Origin: Sulfurifustis variabilis
Lineage (GTDB): Bacteria > Pseudomonadota > Gammaproteobacteria > Acidiferrobacterales > Sulfurifustaceae
Assembly: GCF_002355415.1 (NCBI RefSeq)
Contig: NZ_AP014936.1
Span: 744,001 to 808,000, forward strand
Reading direction: 5' to 3'
Length of the DNA stretch: 64,000 nucleotides
The position numbers were made by a program, and so were the translations under genes. Position 1 is the stretch's first letter. Every line of letters starts with the position of its first letter. Positions 15,938 to 23,001 of this stretch are shown here, piece after piece. The notes beneath the pieces were generated by a model, which had not been told where the DNA came from, did not search any database, and saw only the letters and a program-made list of their open reading frames with translations.

Positions 15938-16276
15938 TCATGGAAAACGAAGCAGCGCTTGCACCCGTCCCCACCATGTCGGTTTGTTCTTTCTTTGGTC
16001 GAGTGGGAGATAGACGTAAATCGTATTCACATCTATCTCCTCGCCATGTTCCCGCTTGATTGGCGGAGGTTCGATTGTTGGGTCCCAAGCGACCAACTTG
16101 ATAGGGTCCCCGTTGATTCCTCTCTTGGCCTCGATTCGCATCATGATGTCGGAATGCGATTCCATTGCCCCGGTTAGCCACGCGATACGTTCGTAGACTT
16201 TCCACACGAGGTAGGTGAAGAACGCGATGATGACCGTAAGAATGACCATTATCCAATTCGTCACGCACTCCTCCAT
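15938..16276 (-). CDS. Cassette gene (first position): single-span membrane protein, unknown
   Basis: The product is 112 aa with one N-terminal transmembrane segment (WIMVILTVIIAFFTYLVWKV). A soluble part follows (ERIAWLTGAMESHSDIMMRI, then VAWDPTIEPPPIKREHGEEI). No family is recognised. It is the attI-proximal cassette, so it would be the most strongly expressed if a Pc promoter lies in attI. Its stop codon lies two bases before attC 1. Confidence 0.7.
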   Translation of the reverse strand: MEECVTNWIMVILTVIIAFFTYLVWKVYERIAWLTGAMESHSDIMMRIEAKRGINGDPIKLVAWDPTIEPPPIKREHGEEIDVNTIYVYLPLDQRKNKPTWWGRVQALLRFP

Positions 16277-16295
16277 TTTGTTATTGCCTCATGAA

Positions 16296-16475
16296 CCATA
16301 ACGATAAATATACGGCCCATCCACAGGATATGGGTTATCCACTCAGGGCCAAGTGGGTGGGAAGGGCTTCATAAACATTCCGTTGCGGACCGGTTCTTGG
16401 GTCCTTTGCGAAGAAGTATATACGGCAGTTTGCCGGTATATCGGCCTTAACCCGCGATTTGCCCGGATAACAGTT
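16296..16475 (-). promoter_or_regulatory. attI recombination region of the integron
   Basis: The crossover box CCATAAC (+ strand, 16296-16302; GTTATGG on the - strand) joins the first cassette. Beyond it lie ATACGGCCCATC (16309-16320) and a near-perfect palindrome at 16419-16440 (TATACGGCA and TGCCGGTATA arms), then CGCGATTTGCCCGGATAACAG. The same blocks recur in the same order at 42556-42664. In known attI sites, extra integrase-binding repeats flank the core, which these could be. A Pc promoter for the cassettes is expected here but I cannot pinpoint it. Confidence 0.75.
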
Positions 16476-16559
16476 ATCCGGGACGTAATGGCGCGATTTT
16501 CCTTTGGCTGCAAGCCCTGCAATCGTCTGCCCCTTGGTTCTTGCGTCGGCGTTCGATAG

Positions 16560-16575
16560 CTGTATAAATATACAG
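16560..16575. promoter_or_regulatory. LexA (SOS) box upstream of intI
   Basis: CTGTATAAATATACAG is a perfect match to the LexA consensus CTGT-N8-ACAG and fully palindromic. It lies 42 bp before the intI start and contains a TATAAA that could serve as the -10 element. LexA control of integron integrases is well established for other integrons. Because dnaE2 starts 22 bp after intI, this box may control both. Confidence 0.92.
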
Positions 16576-16617
16576 TAAAGCAGCTAAAGGGAGACCATCC
16601 CAGGCAGGGGGTACTGA

Positions 16618-17625
16618 ATGGCAGGGTCCACGTCCGCGTCCGCGACACAGTCACCGCGGCTGCTCGAACAGTTGCGTGATGCCGTCCGGCGGCGCCACTA
16701 CAGCTATCGTACGGAAAAGGCCTATCTGCACTGGGCGCGTCGGTACATCCTGTTTCACCACAAGCGCCACCCGGCCGAGATGGGAGAACCCGAGGTGGGG
16801 ATGTTTTTGACCCATTTGGCCGTGGAGCGGCGAGTGTCCGCCTCGACTCAGAACCAGGCGCTCAACGCGATCCTGTTTCTCTACAAGCAGGTGCTGAACC
16901 GCGACATCGGTTTGATCGAGGGCGTAACGCGCGCCAAGCGCTCGCAGCACCTGCCGGCGGTGCTCTCGCGGGACGAGGTGCAGGCAGTGCTGACCCGGCT
17001 GTCAGGTCGGGCGTGGTTGATGGCGGGACTCATGTATGGAGCCGGTTTGCGCGTCACGGAGTGTCTGCGCCTCAGAATCAAAGATGTGGATTTCGGTTTC
17101 CGTCAGATTCTGGTGCGGGACGGCAAAGGCAAGAAGGACCGAGCGGTTCCCTTGCCGCAAGCGACGACAGCCGCGTTACGCCTGCAGATCGAAGCGGTCA
17201 GCCGCATCCATGCAGCAGATCTGGCGGATGGCTTCGGCGACGTCTCATTACCCTATGCCATCGATCGCAAGTATCCGAACGCCTCGCGGGAGCTGGGCTG
17301 GTGGTACTTGTTTCCCGCCTCGCATCGTAGTCGCGACCCTTACACCGGCCGGATAAAGCGACATCATCTAGATGAATCGGTGATCCAACGGGCGGTGAAA
17401 CGGGCTGTAGCGGCGGCGAACATTCGCAAACCCGTTTCGTGCCACGCGTTTCGTCATTCATTTGCCACACACTTGCTCGCTGGCGGGCAGGACATTCGCA
17501 CCATCCAGGAATTGCTGGGCCATAAGGATGTGAGCACGACGATGATTTACACCCATGTCCTCGGGGTAGGCGCGCGAGGTGTCGCGAGCCCGTTTGACAG
17601 TTTGTTTGTCGTGACGCAGGGCTGA
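16618..17625 (+). CDS. intI: Integron integrase (tyrosine recombinase IntI)
   Basis: The product is 335 aa. The catalytic set is intact: R145 (GAGLRVTECLRL), H276 and R279 (CHAFRHSFATHLL), H302 (LLGHKDVSTT) and Y311 (MIYTHV). The IntI-specific insert is present at about residues 201-235 (DVSLPYAIDRKYPNASRELG then WWYLFPA), which separates integron integrases from XerC/D. It recombines attC with attI and so captures and shuffles cassettes. GGGGG lies 6 bp before the ATG. The cassette array reads the opposite way, as is typical. Confidence 0.96.
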   Translation: MAGSTSASATQSPRLLEQLRDAVRRRHYSYRTEKAYLHWARRYILFHHKRHPAEMGEPEVGMFLTHLAVERRVSASTQNQALNAILFLYKQVLNRDIGLIEGVTRAKRSQHLPAVLSRDEVQAVLTRLSGRAWLMAGLMYGAGLRVTECLRLRIKDVDFGFRQILVRDGKGKKDRAVPLPQATTAALRLQIEAVSRIHAADLADGFGDVSLPYAIDRKYPNASRELGWWYLFPASHRSRDPYTGRIKRHHLDESVIQRAVKRAVAAANIRKPVSCHAFRHSFATHLLAGGQDIRTIQELLGHKDVSTTMIYTHVLGVGARGVASPFDSLFVVTQG

Positions 17626-17647
17626 TGCCGCACTCTAGGTTTGAATC

Positions 17648-20600
17648 ATGGCCGCTTCATCCGCCTACGCCGAGCTCCATTGTCTTTCCAACTTCAGCTT
17701 CCTGCGCGGAGCATCGCACCCGGAGGAGCTGGTCGCGCGGGCGAAGCAGCTCGGGTACTCGGCGCTCGCGCTGACGGACGAGTGCTCGCTCGCGGGGGTG
17801 GTGCGGGCACATCTGGCGGCGCGGGAGTATGAGCTTAAGTTACTTATCGGGGCGGAATTTCGGCTTTCTGAAGAACAAACTGTCATCCCCTCACCCCAAC
17901 CCTCTCCCGCTAAAGCGGGAGAGGGTGAATTATCGACGCCCTCACCCCAGCCCTCTCCCGGTATGGCGGGAGAGGGAGAAGAGCACTGGCGGCTCGTGCT
18001 GCTTGCGCCCGATCGGGCGGCGTACGGGGATCTTTCCGAGCTCATCACCCTCGGGCGGCGGTCGGCGGAGAAGGGGACGTATCGGCTGACGCGCGACGAC
18101 ATCGCAGCATACTCCGGGCGCTGCCTCGCGCTCTGGTTGCCCGGCGATCCGGCCGATCCACAGGAGCTCCAGTGGATGCGGGAGGTGTTCGGGGATCGCC
18201 TGTGGATCGCAGTCGAGCTGCTGCGCACCGGGCGCGACCGCGAGCGGCTCGCCGCGTTGCGCGGGCTGGGCGAACGCTACGGCGTGCCGCTCGTGGCGGC
18301 GGGCGGCGTGCAGATGCACGCGCGCAAGCGCCGGCGGCTGCACGATGTGCTCGCCGCGACGCGCCTCGGCACGACGGCCGCGCAGGCGGGGCTCGCGCTC
18401 GCGGGAAATGCCGAGCGGCGGCTGCGGCTCCGTTCCGAGCTCGCGGAGATCTACCCGGCGGAGCTCCTCGCGGAGACGCTGCGCGTCGCCGAGCGCTGCA
18501 CGTTCTCGCTCGACGAGCTGCGCTACGAGTACCCGGAGGAGCTCGTGCCCGCGGGCGAGACGCCGGCGAGTCATCTTCGCAAGCTCACCGAGGAGGGGCT
18601 GAAGCGGCGCTGGCCGGAAGGCGAGCCGGCCAAGGTGCGGGCGCTCGTCGAGCGCGAGCTGGCGCTCATCCGCGAGCTTTCCTACGAGCCGTACTTCCTC
18701 ACGGTGCACGACATCGTCCGCTACGCGCGTTCGAAGGGCATCCTCTGCCAGGGACGCGGGAGCGCGGCGAACTCGGCGGTCTGCTTCTGCCTCGGCATCA
18801 CCGAGGTCGACCCGGCGCGGATCGAGACGCTCTTCGAGCGCTTCATCTCCAAGGAGCGCAACGAGCCGCCCGACATCGACGTCGACTTCGAGCACGAGCG
18901 GCGCGAGGAGGTCATCCAGTACGTCTACGACAAGTACGGCCGCGACCGCGCGGCACTCGCGGCGACGGTGATCACCTACCGCATGAAGAGCGCCGTGCGC
19001 GACGCGGGCAAGGCGCTCGGCCTCACGCTCGAGCAGGTCGACCGGCTCGCGAAGAACTTCCAGTGGTGGGACTCTCCCTCACCCCCATCCCCTCTCCCCG
19101 ATCATTCAAGCCTCCCTCCAACTCCCCCTCTCCCGCAAAGCGGGGCGAGCCGGGGAAGTGCAAACGGTCCGGTGGACCGTTTGCCCGGCGAGCGGGCAGC
19201 CAAGGATGGTTGCCCTGGACTTTCCTGTGAAGCAGGAGGCGCAACAGGAAAGCGGCAAGGGGTGAGGGACCCTCATCCCCATCCCTTCTCCCAGAGGGAG
19301 AAGGGAGCGAGCCGAGCGCGCTCGACGCGCGATTCGGTTCACTCCGTGGGCGAGCCGTTGCGCGAAAAGCGCGCGCGCCTACCCTCACCCCCATCCCCTC
19401 TCCCGTCGGGGACGGGAGAGGGGGGCGAGCCGAGGCGCGAAAAGCACGCGCACTCTATATTATCGGAGCGCCTGCGCGAGGTCGGTTTCGATCCCGACAA
19501 CCCGCTCATGCGCCGTGTGCTCGAGCTCGCGCGCGAGCTTCTCGGGTTCCCGCGCCATCTCTCGCAGCACGTCGGCGGCTTCGTCATCTCGCGCGGCAAG
19601 CTCTCGCGCCTGGTGCCGATCGAGAACGCGGCGATGCCCGAGCGCACCGTGATCCAGTGGGACAAGGACGATCTCGACGCGCTCGGGCTGCTCAAGGTCG
19701 ACTGCCTCGCGCTCGGCATGCTGACCGCGATCAGGAAGAGCTTCGATCTGATCGCAGGCTACCGCGGCGAGCGGCTCACGATGGCGACCGTGCCGGCCGA
19801 GGACCCGGCGGTGTACGAGATGGCGAGCCACGGCGACACGGTCGGCGTGTTCCAGATCGAGTCGCGCGCGCAGATGGCGATGCTCCCGCGCCTTCGGCCC
19901 GCTTGCTTCTACGACCTCGTGATCGAGACGGCGATCGTGCGGCCGGGGCCGATCCAGGGAAACATGGTGCATCCGTACCTTCGCCGCCGGCAGGGACTGG
20001 AGCCGGTGAGCTATCCCTCCGAGGAGGTGCGCGGGGTGCTCGAACGCACGATGGGCGTGCCGATCTTCCAGGAGCAGGTGATCAAGCTCGCCATGGTCGC
20101 GGCCGGGTTCACGCCCGGGGAGGCGGACGGGCTGCGCCGCTCGATGGCGGCCTGGCGCCGCCGCGGCGGGCTCGAGCACTACGAGCGCCGGCTCATCGAG
20201 GGCATGCGCGCGCAGGGCTATCCCGAGGCGTTCGCGCGGCAGATCTACCAGCAGATTCTCGGTTTCGGCGAGTACGGCTTCCCGGAATGCGTCGTCGGCG
20301 AGACGCGGGTCGTCGACGCCGATACCGGGCGCTGGGTGACGATCGACGAGGCCATGCGCGGCGCGGCGCGCCTCGAGCACACGCTCGCCTGCGGCGCGGA
20401 CCTGCGTCTGGCCAGGCGCCGGGTCCGCGCCGTCGTTGCGAGCGGCGTTAAACCGGTATTTCGGCTCCGCACCGCCCTGGGCCATACGCTCGTGGCGAGC
20501 GCGGAGCACCCCTTCCTCACGGCGGGCGGCTGGCGCCCATTGAGCGAGTTGCGGGAGGGCGACCATGTTGCCGCGGCCCGAGGGTTGCCGTCATTGGGCC

Positions 20601-22789
20601 GCCGTCGCTGGCCGCGCCATCGGCTGGTCGTGCTCGCGGGCCTGATTGCCGAAGGAAATCTCTGCCATCCGAGCACGTTCTACTTCTATACCACCGATCC
20701 GCGGTACCGCGAGGAGTTCGTGCGCGCGGTCGAGCGGTTCCCGAACACCGAGGCGGTCGTCGAGCGTCATCGAAGCTGTTTCAGCGTGCGCGTGCGCCGG
20801 CGCGATCGGCGTCGTGTCAGTGGGGCGGTGCTCTGGGCGCAGCGGCTGGGAATCTGGGGTTGCGGTGCTCGCGAGAAGCGCCTGCCCGGGGAGGTTTTCG
20901 AGCTGTGCGAGGCCGACCTCGCCCTGCTGCTCGCCCGTCTGTGGGAAGGCGATGGCGGATTCTCGAAGGCAGGGCACGCCTCGTACGACACCGCCTCGCG
21001 CCGCCTGGCGGAGGAGGTGCAGCACCTGCTGCTGCGGCTGGGGATCGTCGCGCGCATCTATCGCCGCGTGCGCCCCTACCGTGGCCGCGAGGTCGAAAGC
21101 CATGTGGTGACGGTAACGGGAAGCGACGCCCTGCAGCGGTTCGCGCAACGCATCGCCCGGCGTTTCCTGAGCCCCGAGAAGCGCCGGCGGGCGGAGGCCG
21201 CGATCGCGGGTGGCCATGGGCGCATGTCGCGCGACGTCATTCCGGCCGACGTGCGGGAGATCATCCGCCGCGAGCGTGAGCGCCTCGGCCTCACCTGGAA
21301 CGCGATCGGCCTGATGACAGGCCTCGGCATGCGCGAAATCCAGGGGCGCACGGAAACCAAGATCGGCTTTCGCCGCTTCGTGATCGCGCGGCTCGCCACG
21401 TGCCTGGCCTCGCAGGAGCTCGCGTGCCTCGCCGCCTCGGACATCTATTGGGACCGGGTGGTGGCGATCGAGCCGCTCGGTCGCCATCCGACGTATGACC
21501 TGCAGATCGAGGGCGACCATAACTTCCTGGCCAACAATCTGGTCGTCCACAACTCCCACGCCGCCAGCTTCGCGCTACTTATATATGTCTCCGCCTGGCT
21601 CAAGCGCCACGAGCCGGCGGCCTTCCTGGCGGCGCTCCTTAATAGTCAGCCGATGGGGTTCTACGCGCCGGCCCAGCTCGTGCAGGACGCGCGCCGGCAC
21701 GGCGTCGAGGTGCGGCCGGTGGACGTGCGGTACAGCGGGTGGGATTGCACATTGGGTGAGCCGGAGCAGTCGCGGATGCACTTAACGTGCATCCCCGCCG
21801 GCGAACGCCCGGCCATGGGTGAGGCGGAGTTTTCGAGAAAGCCCGGTGGGCTTTCTCGCCGCCGAACGGCCATGCCACGGATGGCATGGCCTGGACTTGC
21901 AAGCGAAGCGGGACGCGGAGCGCTGCAAGGCCGGGCTGGGGTTAATCGAAGTGGAAGCGTATCGCCACGGATGGCAGGCACGGCGACAGCGGCGAATCCG
22001 ACTACTGCTGCCCTCACCCCTTCCCCTCTCCCGCAAGCGGGAGAGGGGGAGTCGATCGGGTTTTCTCATAAGTATCTCCAGCCGGCCGTTCGTCTCGGGC
22101 TGCGGCAGGTGAAGGGCCTGACCGAAGCCGGCGCGCGGCGCCTTGTCGCGGCAAGGGTGGAGGCGCCGTTCGCGAGCGTGGCCGATCTCGCCCGGCGCGC
22201 GGGACTCGACCGCCGCGATCTCGACGCGCTCGCGGCGGCGGGCGCGCTGCGCGCGCTCTCCGGGCACCGTCATCGCGCCCGCTGGGCTGTCGCGGGCGTC
22301 GAGCGGCCGCTGCCGCTGCTCGCCGGGGCCGAGATCGCGGAAGGCGTTCCGCTGCTCCGGCCGCCGACGGAGGCGGAGGATCTCGTCGCCGATTACGCGA
22401 GCCTTGGCCTCACGCTCGGGCGCCATCCGCTCGCGCTATTGCGCGGGGAGCTCCGGGCACGCTACCGCTGTCTCTCGGCCGCCGACCTGCGGGCCGTGCC
22501 GCACGGCCGCCGGGCACGCACCGCCGGGCTCGTCGTCTGCCGCCAGCACCCGAGCTCCGCGAGCGGAGTGATTTTCATTACCCTCGAGGACGAGACCGGC
22601 CAGACGAACCTCATCGTCTGGCCCGGCGTGGTCGAGCGCCAGCGGCGCGAGGTGCTGCATGCGCGCCTGCTCGTGGTCAGCGGCGAGGTCCAGCGCGAAG
22701 GTGAGGTGCTGCACCTCATCGCCGGCCGGCTGGAGGACCGCTCGGCCCTGCTCGGCGACCTGCTCGCGCGCTCCCGCGATTTCCACTGA
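17648..22789 (+). CDS. dnaE2: Error-prone DNA polymerase DnaE2 (ImuC) with intein and repeat insertions
   Basis: The frame encodes 1713 aa, against roughly 1050 for the family. The PHP domain opens at YAELHCLSNFSFLRGASHPE. The polymerase active-site aspartates are in PPDIDVDF (409-413). PQWW.. and QHVGGFVISRGKLSRLVPIE belong to the palm/fingers, and the OB fold is near the end. Extra length comes from an intein (881-1302) and three in-frame repeat insertions near residues 78-112, 475-602 and 1375-1473. Removing these leaves a normal-sized DnaE2. It starts 22 bp after intI on the same strand, probably under the same LexA box. It should perform SOS mutagenic bypass with ImuB if the insertions are tolerated. 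Confidence 0.92.
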   Translation: MAASSAYAELHCLSNFSFLRGASHPEELVARAKQLGYSALALTDECSLAGVVRAHLAAREYELKLLIGAEFRLSEEQTVIPSPQPSPAKAGEGELSTPSPQPSPGMAGEGEEHWRLVLLAPDRAAYGDLSELITLGRRSAEKGTYRLTRDDIAAYSGRCLALWLPGDPADPQELQWMREVFGDRLWIAVELLRTGRDRERLAALRGLGERYGVPLVAAGGVQMHARKRRRLHDVLAATRLGTTAAQAGLALAGNAERRLRLRSELAEIYPAELLAETLRVAERCTFSLDELRYEYPEELVPAGETPASHLRKLTEEGLKRRWPEGEPAKVRALVERELALIRELSYEPYFLTVHDIVRYARSKGILCQGRGSAANSAVCFCLGITEVDPARIETLFERFISKERNEPPDIDVDFEHERREEVIQYVYDKYGRDRAALAATVITYRMKSAVRDAGKALGLTLEQVDRLAKNFQWWDSPSPPSPLPDHSSLPPTPPLPQSGASRGSANGPVDRLPGERAAKDGCPGLSCEAGGATGKRQGVRDPHPHPFSQREKGASRARSTRDSVHSVGEPLREKRARLPSPPSPLPSGTGEGGEPRREKHAHSILSERLREVGFDPDNPLMRRVLELARELLGFPRHLSQHVGGFVISRGKLSRLVPIENAAMPERTVIQWDKDDLDALGLLKVDCLALGMLTAIRKSFDLIAGYRGERLTMATVPAEDPAVYEMASHGDTVGVFQIESRAQMAMLPRLRPACFYDLVIETAIVRPGPIQGNMVHPYLRRRQGLEPVSYPSEEVRGVLERTMGVPIFQEQVIKLAMVAAGFTPGEADGLRRSMAAWRRRGGLEHYERRLIEGMRAQGYPEAFARQIYQQILGFGEYGFPECVVGETRVVDADTGRWVTIDEAMRGAARLEHTLACGADLRLARRRVRAVVASGVKPVFRLRTALGHTLVASAEHPFLTAGGWRPLSELREGDHVAAARGLPSLGRRRWPRHRLVVLAGLIAEGNLCHPSTFYFYTTDPRYREEFVRAVERFPNTEAVVERHRSCFSVRVRRRDRRRVSGAVLWAQRLGIWGCGAREKRLPGEVFELCEADLALLLARLWEGDGGFSKAGHASYDTASRRLAEEVQHLLLRLGIVARIYRRVRPYRGREVESHVVTVTGSDALQRFAQRIARRFLSPEKRRRAEAAIAGGHGRMSRDVIPADVREIIRRERERLGLTWNAIGLMTGLGMREIQGRTETKIGFRRFVIARLATCLASQELACLAASDIYWDRVVAIEPLGRHPTYDLQIEGDHNFLANNLVVHNSHAASFALLIYVSAWLKRHEPAAFLAALLNSQPMGFYAPAQLVQDARRHGVEVRPVDVRYSGWDCTLGEPEQSRMHLTCIPAGERPAMGEAEFSRKPGGLSRRRTAMPRMAWPGLASEAGRGALQGRAGVNRSGSVSPRMAGTATAANPTTAALTPSPLPQAGEGESIGFSHKYLQPAVRLGLRQVKGLTEAGARRLVAARVEAPFASVADLARRAGLDRRDLDALAAAGALRALSGHRHRARWAVAGVERPLPLLAGAEIAEGVPLLRPPTEAEDLVADYASLGLTLGRHPLALLRGELRARYRCLSAADLRAVPHGRRARTAGLVVCRQHPSSASGVIFITLEDETGQTNLIVWPGVVERQRREVLHARLLVVSGEVQREGEVLHLIAGRLEDRSALLGDLLARSRDFH
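17879..17984 (+). repeat. In-frame dispersed repeat insertion 1 in dnaE2
   Basis: Two tandem copies of a palindromic unit (CTCACCCCAACCCTCTCCC, then its inverted arm GGGAGAGGG) are inserted without breaking the frame. They encode PSPQPSPAKAGEGE and PSPQPSPGMAGEGE. They lie between GAEFRLSEEQ and HWRLVLLAP, where ordinary DnaE2 has a short loop. Confidence 0.85.
19069..19448 (+). repeat. In-frame dispersed repeat insertion 2 in dnaE2
   Basis: About 127 codons of low-complexity sequence separate KNFQWWD from ILSERLREVGFD. They include three or more CTCACCCC...CTCTCCC type units (at about 19076, 19265 and 19380) and one complete copy of the two-hairpin repeat (19162-19247). Their combined length keeps the polymerase frame open. 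Confidence 0.85.
19162..19247 (+). repeat. Two-hairpin repeat R1 (inside dnaE2)
   Basis: Stem-loop 1 has arms AAACGGT and ACCGTTT around the loop CCGGTGG. After a linker ending GGCGAGCGG, stem-loop 2 has arms GGCAGCC and GGTTGCC around AAGGAT. A tail CTGGACTTTCC..GAAGCAGGAGGCG follows. Layout and loops match R2-R5 while stem bases differ in compensating pairs. Confidence 0.85.
20288..21553 (+). other. DnaE2 intein with LAGLIDADG homing endonuclease
   Basis: The 422-residue intein starts with Cys881 (CVVGETRVVDADTGRW, block A) and has a block B-like segment (VASAEHPFLTAGGWRPLSEL). Two endonuclease motifs follow (LAGLIAEGNL near 996 and LLARLWEGDGGF near 1094), then block F (HPTYDLQIEGDHNFLANNLV) and the final His-Asn. 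The next residue is Ser1303 of the extein (SHAASFA). It sits in the highly conserved FGEYGFPE/SHAASFA motif of the polymerase, a typical intein target. All splice-junction residues are intact, so self-splicing is likely. Confidence 0.93.
21772..22068 (+). repeat. In-frame dispersed repeat insertion 3 in dnaE2
   Basis: About 99 codons separate DCTLGEPEQS from YLQPAVRLGLRQVKGLTEAG, which are adjacent in ordinary DnaE2. The insert contains the two-hairpin repeat R2 and a CTCACCCCTTCCCCTCTCCC-type palindrome at about 22013-22055 encoding TPSPLPQAGEGE. The frame is maintained throughout. Confidence 0.85.
21835..21925 (+). repeat. Two-hairpin repeat R2 (inside dnaE2)
   Basis: Stem-loop 1 arms GAGAAAGC and GCTTTCTC enclose CCGGTGG. 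The linker is GCCGCCGAACGG. Stem-loop 2 arms CCATGCC and GGCATGG enclose ACGGAT. The tail reads CCTGGACTTGCAAGCGAAGC followed by GGGACGCGGAGCG. Confidence 0.87.
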
Positions 22790-23001
22790 CCCCCTGCCCG
22801 TCGGTCCTCGCCCCCGGCCCGTCGGACCTCGGTTGCTGGTTATCGACACCCCGCGGGAAAACCCTATAGACTCCTTGCCGCCTGAGGGGTTACCCCTCGG
22901 CTGCCGAGGGAAAAAAGAACAGCAAACGGGAACCGGCGGAGGCCGGTCACTGGGACTTCCGTTCCGCGGGCAGATGCCCGCCCAACCGAGAGGGCTCTCG
23001 T

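Larger units (their letters stand above)
11919..17625 (-). mobile_element. Complete chromosomal integron (intI, attI, six attC sites)
   Basis: The integrase gene lies on the + strand at the right end. Leftward from attI are six attC-like sites (RYYYAAC...GTTRRRY ends with internal palindromes) at 15847, 15377, 13638, 12819, 12234 and 11919. Each follows the 3' end of a cassette unit. Four of the five recognisable cassette genes, including a split one, read on the - strand away from attI, the canonical layout; one gene is reversed in its cassette. The three proximal attC sites are well conserved and the three distal ones degenerate, consistent with older, less mobile cassettes. An IS3-family element has landed in the third cassette. 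Confidence 0.9.
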
